64,000 nucleotides of DNA. It comes from JAVBOO01 sp031550435. GTDB lineage: Bacteria > Bacillota > Clostridia > Lachnospirales > WRAX01. Position 1 is the first letter of the stretch; each line of letters opens with the position of its first letter. Positions 53,512 to 61,880 of the stretch are shown piece after piece. The stretch is taken from the NCBI GenBank assembly GCA_031550435.1, contig JAVBOO010000034.1, positions 1 through 64,000 on the forward strand. The letters run 5' to 3'. The notes beneath the pieces were generated by a model. It searched no databases. It saw only the letters and a list, made by a program, of their open reading frames with translations, and was not told the origin of the DNA. A program made the translations under genes and the position numbers.

Positions 53512-54191
53512 TTCAACACCTTCCTGAATATCATTTTTTGAGCTTCCAGCTCCTTTGCCCTGATTTGTGATGACACTGTCGGGCATTTTAGCGAGTTCAG
53601 CTCCGCGAGAACTTTATCGTTTCGCTCGGCCTCTGTTTCGATGTATTTTTTCAGGCATTCGTCTTTTTTGCTTATCAGTATCCTGCCGAATTTAAGTTCT
53701 TCCAAGCTGTATGGCGGCGCCTGGATTCCCGGTTCGGCGCAAATTATGTTGTAAAACTTTTCGTCTTCGGTCAGCATGGCCTCGTCAACGATTTTGAAAC
53801 CGTTTTCGGTCAAATATTTGCGTACCTCCGCTATATCGTGCTGAGGCTGCAAGACAAGGCGCTCGAAACCCTTTGCCTTTTCCGGGCATTTTTTAAGTAT
53901 TTCTACTGTCAGCATTCCGCCCATACCGGCGATTACGCAGGTTCCGGCCACAACAGTTAAAGGTTCAAGCCCGTTTCCTTTTCTGACGGCTATTTTTTCA
54001 TAGAGACCGCTTTGCTCTACGGCTTTTTTTGATATACGGTACGGCATTTCGTTTATGTCCGCGGCCTCAGCCGTTTGCACGATACCGTTTGACACCAAAT
54101 GCAGCGTAAGCAAAGCGTGGTCGCTGCCGACGTCGGCTGCATGGCTTCCGCGCACAAAGCCGGCAACGGTTTCAAGTCTTTTGGATAGCAT
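53502..54191 (-). CDS. trmK: tRNA (adenine22-N1)-methyltransferase TrmK
   Basis: 229 aa. LSKRLETVAGFVRGSHAADVGSDHALL is the family start with the SAM-binding loop ADVGSDHA; then EAADINEMPYRISKK, GNGLEPL, VIAGMGGMLTVEIL, and LQPQHDIAEVRKYL. Makes m1A22 in tRNA. GAGAGGAG precedes the ATG. First gene of the trmK - nif3-like - nucleoside kinase operon. Confidence 0.94.
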   Translation of the reverse strand: MLSKRLETVAGFVRGSHAADVGSDHALLTLHLVSNGIVQTAEAADINEMPYRISKKAVEQSGLYEKIAVRKGNGLEPLTVVAGTCVIAGMGGMLTVEILKKCPEKAKGFERLVLQPQHDIAEVRKYLTENGFKIVDEAMLTEDEKFYNIICAEPGIQAPPYSLEELKFGRILISKKDECLKKYIETEAERNDKVLAELNSLKCPTVSSQIRAKELEAQKMIFRKVLNCL

Positions 54192-54285
54192 ATGTTCTCC
54201 TCTCGGGAATTATAGTCGTTTTACAGAGTATAACACAGAAACATGGTCTTTGCAGAAAAATGTCTTCTGCCGCGCCAATTATTAT

Positions 54286-54313
54286 TTGCATAATTGTACG
54301 GGTGTGGTAAAAT
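54286..54313 (+). promoter_or_regulatory. Candidate promoter of pepF
   Basis: TGGTAAAAT, an extended -10 (TAAAAT at 54308-54313), with a poor TTGCAT -35 16 bases upstream of the TG-N motif region. Start of transcription would be about 100 bases before the gene. Confidence 0.45.
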
Positions 54314-54423
54314 AAATTTTAGCCGGCAAGCGAAGAATGAGGCGCAGAGTCGCCGCATTGGAGCGTTGCGGCACAATCTTACGGGTTTTATATCGCTTGT
54401 AAAATTTTACAACGGAGGATATT

Positions 54424-56190
54424 ATGATTAATTTACCGGAAAAATGGAATCTGGATGTACTGTATTCATCGTTTGAGTCAAAAGAATTTCTTGCCGACAT
54501 AGAGCTTTTCAGAAAAACGGTTAAAGAGATTAATGCTTTTGCGAGAAAAGAGCTTGCATCAACGGACAACGCCGTTGAAAAAATAGAAACGTTTATTAAG
54601 AGAGACGAGGAATGCGATAACTTTCAAAAACTGTTTTCTTATTGCCATCTCTCTGTAAGCGGAGACGCCACAAACGCACCTGCCGGGAAGTATCTCTCTG
54701 TGCTGATGGATATTGCCGCAGAGGGGAACGAAGCTCAGACGGCATTTAAGTCTTTTATCGGCAGGGTCGGAAATATAGGCGAGCTTGCGGCAAAATCGGA
54801 GATTATTAAAGAGCGCGAATTCGTTTTGAACGAGATTGCTTCAAACTATAAGCACTTGCTTTCCGAAAAGGAAGAGATGTTGTTTACAAAGCTGGCTCTG
54901 ACAGGCTCAACCGCATGGAGGCAGATGAAGGAAGAGCTTTACGCTACAGTAACGACTGATGTTCCCGGTATCGGGGAGGGAATGACGCTGCCCGCGGTAA
55001 GAAACCTTGCTTATCATGCCGACAAAGACGTGAGAAAGAAGGGCTATGAGGCCGAACTGGAAGCGTATAAGAGAATCGAGGTTCCCGCGGCTTACGCCAT
55101 AAACGGCATCAAGGGCGAGGTTATAACGAGCAGCGCCGCAAGGGGTTATGCTTCCCCGTTCGAAATGACGCTTGAAAACTCAAGAGTCGACAAGGAAACT
55201 TTTGACGCAATGATGTCCGCGATGAAGGACTCGTTCCCGTCTTTCAGAAAATACTTTAGAAAAAAAGCGGAATTACTCGGCTATAAAGGCGGACTGCCTT
55301 TTTACGACTTGTTTGCGCCTGTAGGCAAGGCAGACATGAGTTATACTTACCCCGAGGCCGCAGAATTCGTTGTTAAACAGTTTTCGCTGTTCAGCGAAAG
55401 ACTCGGTAACTTTGCGCGCCACGCGTTTGAAAACGGTTGGATTGACGCTTTGCCGAGAAAGGGCAAGAGAGGCGGGGCTTTTTGCTCAGGTCTGCGCGTA
55501 GTCGGTGAGAGCAGAATACTTTCGAACTTCTCGGGCTCTTTTTCGAACTTGACAACGCTTGCTCACGAACTCGGACACGCTTTCCATAATGACTGCATAA
55601 AGAACGAAGTTGGGATGAATACATCCTACACCATGCCCATAGCCGAAACAGCGTCAACGTTCTGCGAAACCCTTGTTTGCGAGGCTTCGCTCAAAACGGC
55701 GACAAAGGACGAAGCGCTTGTGATAACCGAAAACGATATTTCGGGAGTGGCTCAGGTAATAATTGACATCTATTCACGCTTCCTTTTTGAGGACGAGGTA
55801 TTTAACAAGCGCAAAAACTCGACGCTTACACCGGACGAGCTGAAAGGCATAATGTTAGAAGCCCAGAAACAGGCATATGGGGACGGTCTTGACGAAAACA
55901 TACTTCATCCGTATATGTGGGTGTGTAAGCCGCATTACTATTACGCTGACGCGAATTATTACAACTGGCCTTATGCGTTCGGACAACTGTTTTCAAAAGG
56001 ACTTTACGCCGAATATCTTAAGCAGGGAGAGGCGTTTGTGCCGAAATACGAAGCGCTTCTTGCTGCGACCGGTAAAAACAGCGCATACGATATTGCGAGG
56101 ATAGCGGGAATTAATATTAGAGACAAGGCGTTTTGGGCGGCTTCCCTCAAACTGACGGAAAACGATATAGAAAAGTTTTGCGAACTGTAG
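54424..56190 (+). CDS. pepF: Oligoendopeptidase F (M3B)
   Basis: 588 aa, typical M3B length. Zinc motif HELGH with H381, E382 and H385 in LAHELGHAFHNDC, and the third ligand region AETASTFCETLVCEASL. N-terminal PLEKWNLDVLY-type start (LPEKWNLDVLYSSFESKEF). Cytoplasmic peptidase for short peptides. GGAGG precedes the ATG and a strong terminator follows. Confidence 0.95.
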   Translation: MINLPEKWNLDVLYSSFESKEFLADIELFRKTVKEINAFARKELASTDNAVEKIETFIKRDEECDNFQKLFSYCHLSVSGDATNAPAGKYLSVLMDIAAEGNEAQTAFKSFIGRVGNIGELAAKSEIIKEREFVLNEIASNYKHLLSEKEEMLFTKLALTGSTAWRQMKEELYATVTTDVPGIGEGMTLPAVRNLAYHADKDVRKKGYEAELEAYKRIEVPAAYAINGIKGEVITSSAARGYASPFEMTLENSRVDKETFDAMMSAMKDSFPSFRKYFRKKAELLGYKGGLPFYDLFAPVGKADMSYTYPEAAEFVVKQFSLFSERLGNFARHAFENGWIDALPRKGKRGGAFCSGLRVVGESRILSNFSGSFSNLTTLAHELGHAFHNDCIKNEVGMNTSYTMPIAETASTFCETLVCEASLKTATKDEALVITENDISGVAQVIIDIYSRFLFEDEVFNKRKNSTLTPDELKGIMLEAQKQAYGDGLDENILHPYMWVCKPHYYYADANYYNWPYAFGQLFSKGLYAEYLKQGEAFVPKYEALLAATGKNSAYDIARIAGINIRDKAFWAASLKLTENDIEKFCEL

Positions 56191-56289
56191 GCGATTTTTT
56201 TACGGTTTGCCGCTAAAGAAATGGTGCGGGTTTTCGGCTTTTGTTTTGCTGCAAGAGCAAAAATATGAGTGCTGTGCGTAAAAGAACTA

Positions 56290-56326
56290 AGCCCACCGGC
56301 AACCGGCATTGCCGGTGGGCTTTTAT
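56290..56326 (+). terminator. Terminator of pepF
   Basis: AGCCCACCGGCA pairs with TGCCGGTGGGCT around an ACCGGCAT loop, followed by TTTTAT. Confidence 0.88.
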
Positions 56327-56449
56327 GTATGCGGCTCAGACAAATATTTTTTTGCGGGGATGTGAACAAAATCAAAAGGGCAGCTTAATACCGGTAAGGT
56401 CTTTCTGCAACGGCCGGGCTAAACCCCGCTGCCCGGCGCAACATTTTTA

Positions 56450-56478
56450 TTGTGTAAGCCTGTTTTTTTTGATATAAT
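56450..56478 (+). promoter_or_regulatory. Sigma-A promoter of lepA-hemW
   Basis: TTGTGT (56450-56455), 17-base spacer ending in a TG-A extended element, and TATAAT (56473-56478). The leader is about 165 nt and passes through the degenerate repeat A copy. Confidence 0.65.
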
Positions 56479-56651
56479 CCATCGGATGAATATAATACTC
56501 GGCAGCAAAACAGAGAAATAAGAGTGTTGAAAACCGAGCCCTTGTATAAGCCCGCGACCTTATGGGACTGCGGCGCTAAATCCGGCGGAAGGCTTAATTG
56601 TCGCCGCAACAGAGTAAGTATGTTGTTAAAGTCACAGTTTGGAGTTAGTTT

Positions 56652-58460
56652 ATGAACAGACAGGAAAGAATCAGAAATTTTTGCATAGTCGCTCATATAG
56701 ACCACGGCAAATCGACGCTTGCGGACAGGCTGATACAGAAGACAGGCGTTTTAACCGAGCGCGAAATGCAAGAACAGGTGCTCGACAACATGGATATCGA
56801 GCGCGAAAGAGGGATAACGATTAAAGCGCAGTCGGTACGGCTGATTTATAAGGCCGACGACGGCGAAGAATATACGCTGAACCTTATAGACACACCGGGT
56901 CATGTGGACTTTAACTACGAGGTATCGAGAAGCCTTGCTGCGTGCGAGGGAGCCCTCCTGGTCGTTGACGCTTCTCAGGGTGTTGAGGCGCAAACTCTTG
57001 CGAATGTTTACCTCGCGCTTGACGCGGGGCTTGAGGTTGTACCCGTAGTCAATAAAATTGACCTGCCGGGTGCTGACCCCGAAATGGCCGTTAAAGAAAT
57101 CGAAGACATTATCGGCATTGTCGCGGAAGACGCTCCCAAAATCTCGGCAAAAAACGATATTAATATCGAAGAAGTATTTACGAGAATAGTCAAGGATATT
57201 CCCGCTCCTAAGGGAGACGAGAAAAAGCCGCTCAAGGCGATTATCTTTGACAGCGTGTTCGATGCGTATAAAGGCGTTATCGTATTTGTCAGAGTGTTTG
57301 ACGGCAGCATAAAAAAAGGCAGCCGCATAAGTTTTATGGCGACCGGTAAGGAATACGATATAGTCGAAACGGGCTATTTCGGGCCGGGAAGATTTTTGCC
57401 CTGCGAAGGGCTGCGGGCCGGCGAAGTCGGCTATATAACGGCGAGCATAAAGAACCTAAAGGATACGCATGTAGGCGACACGGTAACAGACGCTGAAAAC
57501 CCGACGAGAGAACCGTTCCCGGGCTACAAAAAAGCCGTGCCGATGGTGTTTTGCGGTATTTTCCCGGCGGACGGCTCAAAGTATCAGGATCTAAGAGATT
57601 CTCTCGAGAAACTTTCTCTTAACGACGCGTCGCTGCTGTACGAACCCGAAACGAGTATTGCGCTCGGTTTCGGATTCCGCTGCGGCTTTTTGGGGCTTTT
57701 GCATCTCGAAATAATACAGGAACGCCTGGACAGAGAATATAATCTTGATCTTGTAACCACCGCTCCGAGCGTTATTTACAGAATTTATAAGACGGACGGG
57801 ACTATGGTTGAGCTCTCGAACCCGAGCAATTTCCCGGATCCTTCGACTATCGAATACACCGAGGAACCGATAGTAAAGGCGGAAATCATGCTTCCGACCG
57901 AATATATCGGAACGATTATGGAGCTTTGCCAGCAGAGACGCGGCGAGTATAAAGGCATAGAATACCTTGAGGCGACACGTGCCAAGCTGATGTACGAATT
58001 GCCGCTGAACGAGATTATTTATGACTTTTTTGATGTTTTGAAATCGAGGAGCAAGGGTTATGCCTCGTTTGACTATGACTTAATCGGGTATCAGCGCTCA
58101 GACCTTGTCAAGCTTGATATCCTGCTTAACCGCGACCCCGTTGACGCTCTTTCGTTTATAGTGCACAGAGAGACATCTTATGACCGCGGGCGCAGGATGT
58201 GCGAGAAGCTGAAAAAAGAGATACCGAGACATCAGTTTGAAATACCTATACAGGCTTGCATAGGCGCGAAGGTAATAGCGCGCGAAACCGTCAGCGCGTT
58301 GAGAAAAGACGTACTCGCGAAATGTTACGGCGGCGATATCACACGAAAGAAAAAGCTGCTCGAAAAGCAAAAAGAAGGCAAAAAGCGTATGAGACAGGTC
58401 GGAAGCGTCGAACTGCCGCAATCGGCGTTTATGAGCGTTTTGAAGCTGGAGGAAGAATAG
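56652..58460 (+). CDS. lepA: Elongation factor 4 (LepA)
   Basis: 602 aa, standard length. GTPase motifs AHIDHGKSTLADRL (G1), DTPGHVDF (G3), NKIDLPGADP (G4); later EF-G-like domains and the LepA-specific C-terminus (ETVSALRKDVLAKCYGGDITRKKKLLEKQ). Ribosome back-translocase or initiation factor role under stress. hemW starts at the next base, so the two are coupled. Confidence 0.97.
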   Translation: MNRQERIRNFCIVAHIDHGKSTLADRLIQKTGVLTEREMQEQVLDNMDIERERGITIKAQSVRLIYKADDGEEYTLNLIDTPGHVDFNYEVSRSLAACEGALLVVDASQGVEAQTLANVYLALDAGLEVVPVVNKIDLPGADPEMAVKEIEDIIGIVAEDAPKISAKNDINIEEVFTRIVKDIPAPKGDEKKPLKAIIFDSVFDAYKGVIVFVRVFDGSIKKGSRISFMATGKEYDIVETGYFGPGRFLPCEGLRAGEVGYITASIKNLKDTHVGDTVTDAENPTREPFPGYKKAVPMVFCGIFPADGSKYQDLRDSLEKLSLNDASLLYEPETSIALGFGFRCGFLGLLHLEIIQERLDREYNLDLVTTAPSVIYRIYKTDGTMVELSNPSNFPDPSTIEYTEEPIVKAEIMLPTEYIGTIMELCQQRRGEYKGIEYLEATRAKLMYELPLNEIIYDFFDVLKSRSKGYASFDYDLIGYQRSDLVKLDILLNRDPVDALSFIVHRETSYDRGRRMCEKLKKEIPRHQFEIPIQACIGAKVIARETVSALRKDVLAKCYGGDITRKKKLLEKQKEGKKRMRQVGSVELPQSAFMSVLKLEEE

Positions 58461-59609
58461 GTGGAGGCTTTTTCTATCTATATCCACATACCGTTTTGCA
58501 TGAAAAAATGCGGATATTGTGATTTTTTATCTTTTGAGAGCCGCGAGCAAGACTATGAAGCCTATGTTGTGAGGTTGTGCGAGGAAATTGCCTCGGCGGG
58601 TCTTTTGACCGGCAGTGTTAACCGCAGGGGTAAGCTTGCGAAAGACAAACTTGTCCCAACCGTTTTTGTCGGCGGAGGAACACCGACGGTTTTGACCCCG
58701 CAGCAGTTGAAGCGTATTTTTGACTGTTTGAAAAAGAACTTCAGGTTGAGCGATGATTGTGAAGTCACGGTTGAAGCCAATCCCGAGACGTTGACGGACG
58801 AAAAAGCGGAAGTACTTAGGGCATCCGGTGTAAACCGCTTGAGCATAGGTTTACAGTCGGCGGACAATAAGCTGCTTCGTACTCTCGGCAGGATACACAA
58901 CTACGAGCGCTTTGCCGAAGCGTTTGAATATGCCAAAAAAATAGGTTTTAACAATATTAATGTTGATTTGATGTTCGGCTTGCCCGGACAAACGGCTTAC
59001 GACTGGGAAAAAACTCTTGAAACCGTTATCGGGCTTAAGCCCGAGCATATATCATGCTACAGTCTCATGCTTGAAGAAGGTTCGGATTTCGGAAAGCGCA
59101 GTGATTTGATGCTGACGGGTGAAGACGAGGAAAGAGATATGTATTACAGAGCCAAAAAACTTCTGGGACTGAACGGCTACGAGCAGTACGAGATATCGAA
59201 TTTTTCCAAGGCGGGCTTTGAGTGCAGGCATAATCTGGTTTACTGGACGCTCAAGGACTATATTTCGTTCGGGCTGGGTGCGCACAGTTACTCGAAGGGG
59301 CTCAGGTTTCAAAACACAGCCAAAATCGACGAGTATCTCAGCGGTGACTTTTCGCGCAGAGAGGTAATGGCTCTGAGTGCCAAGGACAAATATTCCGAGT
59401 TTATGTTTCTCGGGCTTCGGCTTAACCGCGGAGTGAGCGCGCAAGCGTTTAAAGATCAGTTTAATATGTCCATGGACAGGATATTCGGCGCGAAGCTCAG
59501 GGAACTGAGCGACAAAAAGCTGCTCAGTTACGACGGAGAGACGGCCGTGCTCACAGAAAAGGGAATAGACCTTTCAAACATAGTTTTCTCGGAAATGTTG
59601 TTGGACTAA
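58461..59609 (+). CDS. hemW: Radical SAM heme chaperone HemW
   Basis: 382 aa from a GTG directly after the lepA stop, with GGAGGAAG about 10 bases upstream. The 4Fe-4S motif is C13-x3-C17-x2-C20 in HIPFCMKKCGYCDF; then FVGGGTPTVL, EANPETLTDEK, and NVDLMFGLPGQT. The extra Cys after the motif that marks true HemN is absent, so HemW (heme insertion chaperone) fits better than coproporphyrinogen dehydrogenase. The lepA-hemW order is common in Firmicutes. Confidence 0.95.
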   Translation: MEAFSIYIHIPFCMKKCGYCDFLSFESREQDYEAYVVRLCEEIASAGLLTGSVNRRGKLAKDKLVPTVFVGGGTPTVLTPQQLKRIFDCLKKNFRLSDDCEVTVEANPETLTDEKAEVLRASGVNRLSIGLQSADNKLLRTLGRIHNYERFAEAFEYAKKIGFNNINVDLMFGLPGQTAYDWEKTLETVIGLKPEHISCYSLMLEEGSDFGKRSDLMLTGEDEERDMYYRAKKLLGLNGYEQYEISNFSKAGFECRHNLVYWTLKDYISFGLGAHSYSKGLRFQNTAKIDEYLSGDFSRREVMALSAKDKYSEFMFLGLRLNRGVSAQAFKDQFNMSMDRIFGAKLRELSDKKLLSYDGETAVLTEKGIDLSNIVFSEMLLD

Positions 59610-59629
59610 CGCATTCAAACCGGTATAAT
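59601..59629 (+). promoter_or_regulatory. Promoter overlapping the hemW stop codon
   Basis: TTGGAC (59601-59606) inside the last hemW codons, exact 17-base spacer, TATAAT (59624-59629). It would drive the secreted-protein gene at 59704. Confidence 0.65.
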
Positions 59630-59703
59630 CGGTTCATACGGTCAAGCGTGCGAGTTATTCTCGCTTGTTTGACACAACGAAATTACGCGGCGGAGGACTA
59701 CAA

Positions 59704-60261
59704 ATGAAAAAACATATTATTTCACTCGGTCTATGCGCATTATGCTTGCTTGCGGTAAGTATGGCGGCACAGCAAAAAACATACGCTTCAAGCACACCCG
59801 GCTCGAGCGGAGACCCGATTGTTACAAAAAGTTATGTTGACGGAAGGTTCGCGGAGCTTGCAAAAATGATAAACGACTCAAAGGCACAGCCGGGGGGTAC
59901 GTCTTCCGGTGTGACTGCAAACGTTTCAAAAGATGAGCTGATAAATGAGGTTATGGCACAGATACAGTATTTTTACGGAGATTCATTCACGGGTTCGGAG
60001 GCGTTTAAGCCTGTACTTTTGAAAGCGGGTGAGGTACTTGTGGGTTATGAGGGTACGGAGATATCGCTTCGAAGCGGAAAGGCAGTCAGCTATGTAATGG
60101 TTGAAAACGGTATTCCCGACCTAACGACGGGCGAAGAACTGCAAAACAATAAAAACCTCAGCGCTAATCATCTTCTTATCGTGCCGAAGTATGACGCCAG
60201 AGGGGTAAAGGCGGTCACAGACGCTTGGTTTATAGTAAAGGGCGGGTACGATAAGTTTTAG
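59704..60261 (+). CDS. Secreted protein of unknown function (conserved clostridial type)
   Basis: 185 aa from the ATG at 59704 (GGAGG upstream). Signal peptide MKKHIISLGLCALCLLAVSM..TYA, then GSSGDPIVTKSYVDGRFAELAKM, a Gly/Ser linker, and a compact domain with KAGEVLVGYEGTEISLRSGKA, DLTTGEELQNN and NHLLIVPKYDARGV. I know this domain pattern from clostridial genomes but not a function. The trimeric-coil-like segment (YVDGRFAELAKMI) may aid oligomerisation (inference). Own promoter and terminator. Confidence 0.75.
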   Translation: MKKHIISLGLCALCLLAVSMAAQQKTYASSTPGSSGDPIVTKSYVDGRFAELAKMINDSKAQPGGTSSGVTANVSKDELINEVMAQIQYFYGDSFTGSEAFKPVLLKAGEVLVGYEGTEISLRSGKAVSYVMVENGIPDLTTGEELQNNKNLSANHLLIVPKYDARGVKAVTDAWFIVKGGYDKF

Positions 60262-60323
60262 CCGATGGATACTTTTTTGTGTTGAAGGTTGCGCCGAATC
60301 GGCTGCAAAGCGGAATTTTCTAA

Positions 60324-60356
60324 AATCCCGACCGGGGTCCCGGTCGGGATTATTTC
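60324..60356 (+). terminator. Terminator after the secreted-protein gene
   Basis: AATCCCGACCG pairs perfectly with CGGTCGGGATT, followed by ATTTC; weak T-run but very stable stem. Confidence 0.75.
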
Positions 60357-60395
60357 GCTCGCGGTTTTATCGCCCGGTATGGCGGCTCAACAATA

Positions 60396-60652
60396 TTACT
60401 TCGGCAACAAAATATAGGCATGTTGAAAAATCGCCTTGCGGCTTTCCATTGAAAATGGAAAAACACCATTTTTCAATGGAGAGCGCCGCTCGCTCAACCC
60501 ACTAAAGTGGGTTTCGTGCGCAATTTTCAACACTTCCGATATAGGAAAACGCTATATTTTGTTGTTCCCTCGCTAAGACGCAAAAACGCGTCTGCTCGGC
60601 ACGAGTAACCGCGTAAGTATTTTATACGGTATTTAACTTCCGCGGTAATATT
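60396..60652 (+). repeat. Repeat family B, copy 5, interrupted by a second element
   Basis: Same order as the copy at 27612-27770, but the first hairpin is split: after AACAAAATATAGG a 120-base element (60419-60538) is inserted, and then ATATAGGAAAACGCTATATT continues. The rest (GTTCCCTCGCTAAGACGC, GGCACGAGTAACCGCG, ACTTCCGCGGTAAT) is intact. Confidence 0.8.
60419..60538. mobile_element. Candidate 120-bp MITE-like insertion with 7-bp target duplication
   Basis: The 7-mer ATATAGG flanks it at 60412-60418 and 60539-60545, while the uninterrupted repeat at 27612 has it once. Near-terminal inverted repeats TGTTGAAAAATCGC (start) and GCGCAATTTTCAACA (end) are visible. The inside is made of hairpins: TCCATTGAAAATGG/CCATTTTTCAATGGA and ACCCACTAAAGTGGGT. 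It has no coding capacity. Confidence 0.6.
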
Positions 60653-60922
60653 ATGTATAAAACTTTGTGTTATGTGGAAAACTTGTATTCAAAGAGTTAA
60701 AACTCTGCCGCTTTTGGTTTTCGACAGCGAAAAGCGGACGGTTTCGACATAATCCCCGTCAAAACGATTTGCGCTTTCTATGGCGGCAACTCTATCGTCA
60801 GAAAAAAATCGTCAAAAGTAAACTTATTCAGATAAATCATTCAGGAACATTGTTTCGTAACGGTATAATATTATCAAAAATGGAAGAATATTAATGGTTA
60901 TTTCATAAAAAAACCGCAAAAC

Positions 60923-60939
60923 ATGAAATTTTGTTTCAT
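60923..60939. promoter_or_regulatory. Candidate RpiR/MurR operator
   Basis: ATGAAATTTTGTTTCAT: ATGAAA and TTTCAT half-sites 5 bases apart, a perfect dyad. RpiR-family sites often have the TGAAA..TTTCA form. It lies 25 bases upstream of the murR promoter. Confidence 0.45.
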
Positions 60940-60963
60940 ATCGCACAATGCCTTGAAATATCC

Positions 60964-60991
60964 TTGCACAGGTGATATTATGCCTTATATA
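60964..60991 (+). promoter_or_regulatory. Promoter of the murR-murQ operon
   Basis: TTGCAC (60964-60969), 16-base spacer, TATATA (60986-60991). Transcription would start near 60998, about 30 bases before the gene. Confidence 0.55.
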
Positions 60992-61027
60992 TAGTGCAGA
61001 AAGGTCGCGGTTACGATAGAAGGGTTA

Positions 61028-61852
61028 TTGTATATTATTAAAAACGAATATGATAATCTGTCGAGAATAAATAAACTTATTGCTGAATATATACTCAAAA
61101 AACCTTCTGAAGTTATATGGTTTTCAGCAAAGGAGTTCGCAAATGAGATAAGCGTCAGCCAAGCGTCTATAACACGTTTTTGTCAACTTATAGGGTTTGA
61201 GGGATTTTCCGAACTCAAAATCGTCCTTTCGCAACAAATCACAAAATACGGTAACAATACACTTTATGAGTTCGATTCTGAGGATCTTAAAAACGATATA
61301 GTCGGCAATCTTCTGTATCAGGCGACTTGCGCGCTTAAGGATACCGCGGCAATGCTTTCGCGGGAAAAAATTACGGCAGCTGCCAAGCTTATGTTTAATT
61401 CCGAAAAAATCATGTGCTCGGGCATCGGGGCAAGCGATCTTATAGCCCAGGATCTGATGCATAAACTGCTGAGAATCCAAAAAGACGCGGTGGTTTTCCC
61501 GGATAACGACCTCAGAAAAATTGCTTTGTCGCAGTTTACTTCTAAGGATTTGCTTATTGCCGTCTCGTATTCCGGTAAAAAACGGGAAACGATGGAATTG
61601 GCCACAATGGCCGCGTTGCAAGGCGTGCCTGTTCTCGCGCTTACGGGCGTCGGCTCGACGCCGTTATCCAGAATCGCCAAGCTGACTCTGGAGGCCGCAG
61701 CATTTGAAAGCGAATACAGACCGAGCGCGTTGAGCTCCAGGACGGCAACGCTTTTTATCGTTGATGTTCTTTTCTACACTTACAGCTTGTTCTTCACGGA
61801 TAAGCCTTCCGAAAAATTGAGAGCTACCTACAATATCATAAATATGAAGTGA
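61028..61852 (+). CDS. MurR/RpiR family transcriptional regulator
   Basis: 274 aa from a TTG at 61028 (AGAAGGG upstream, short spacing). N-terminal HTH_6 domain (about 1-77: LSRINKLIAEYILKKPSEVIWFSAKEFANEISVSQASITRFCQLIGFEGFSELK) and C-terminal SIS sugar-phosphate-binding domain (about 110-240: KIMCSGIGASDLIAQDL, AVSYSGKKRETMELA, ALTGVGSTPLSRIA). Being next to murQ, it probably senses MurNAc-6-phosphate and controls this operon. It lies 28 bases upstream of murQ. Confidence 0.88.
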   Translation: MYIIKNEYDNLSRINKLIAEYILKKPSEVIWFSAKEFANEISVSQASITRFCQLIGFEGFSELKIVLSQQITKYGNNTLYEFDSEDLKNDIVGNLLYQATCALKDTAAMLSREKITAAAKLMFNSEKIMCSGIGASDLIAQDLMHKLLRIQKDAVVFPDNDLRKIALSQFTSKDLLIAVSYSGKKRETMELATMAALQGVPVLALTGVGSTPLSRIAKLTLEAAAFESEYRPSALSSRTATLFIVDVLFYTYSLFFTDKPSEKLRATYNIINMK

Positions 61853-61880
61853 GCCAAAAAACATAAAATGGGAGTCGAAT

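Larger units (their letters stand above)
56191..56651. other. Intergenic region between pepF and lepA
   Basis: Contains the pepF terminator (56290-56326), the lepA promoter (56450-56478) and a degenerate minus-strand copy of repeat A (about 56560-56613, GGCGACAATTAAGCC...GCCGCAGTCCCATAAGG). No gene seen. Confidence 0.6.
60262..61027. other. Intergenic region: terminator, nested repeat B, regulatory sites
   Basis: No gene. Order: terminator (60324-60356), family B copy 5 with an inserted element (60396-60652), a stretch without visible features (60655-60890), a palindromic candidate operator (60923-60939) and the murR promoter (60964-60991). Confidence 0.7.

Noticed and set aside
60667..60894. 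75-codon open frame
   Set aside because: No ribosome site, no recognisable pattern; lies in the gap downstream of a family B copy.
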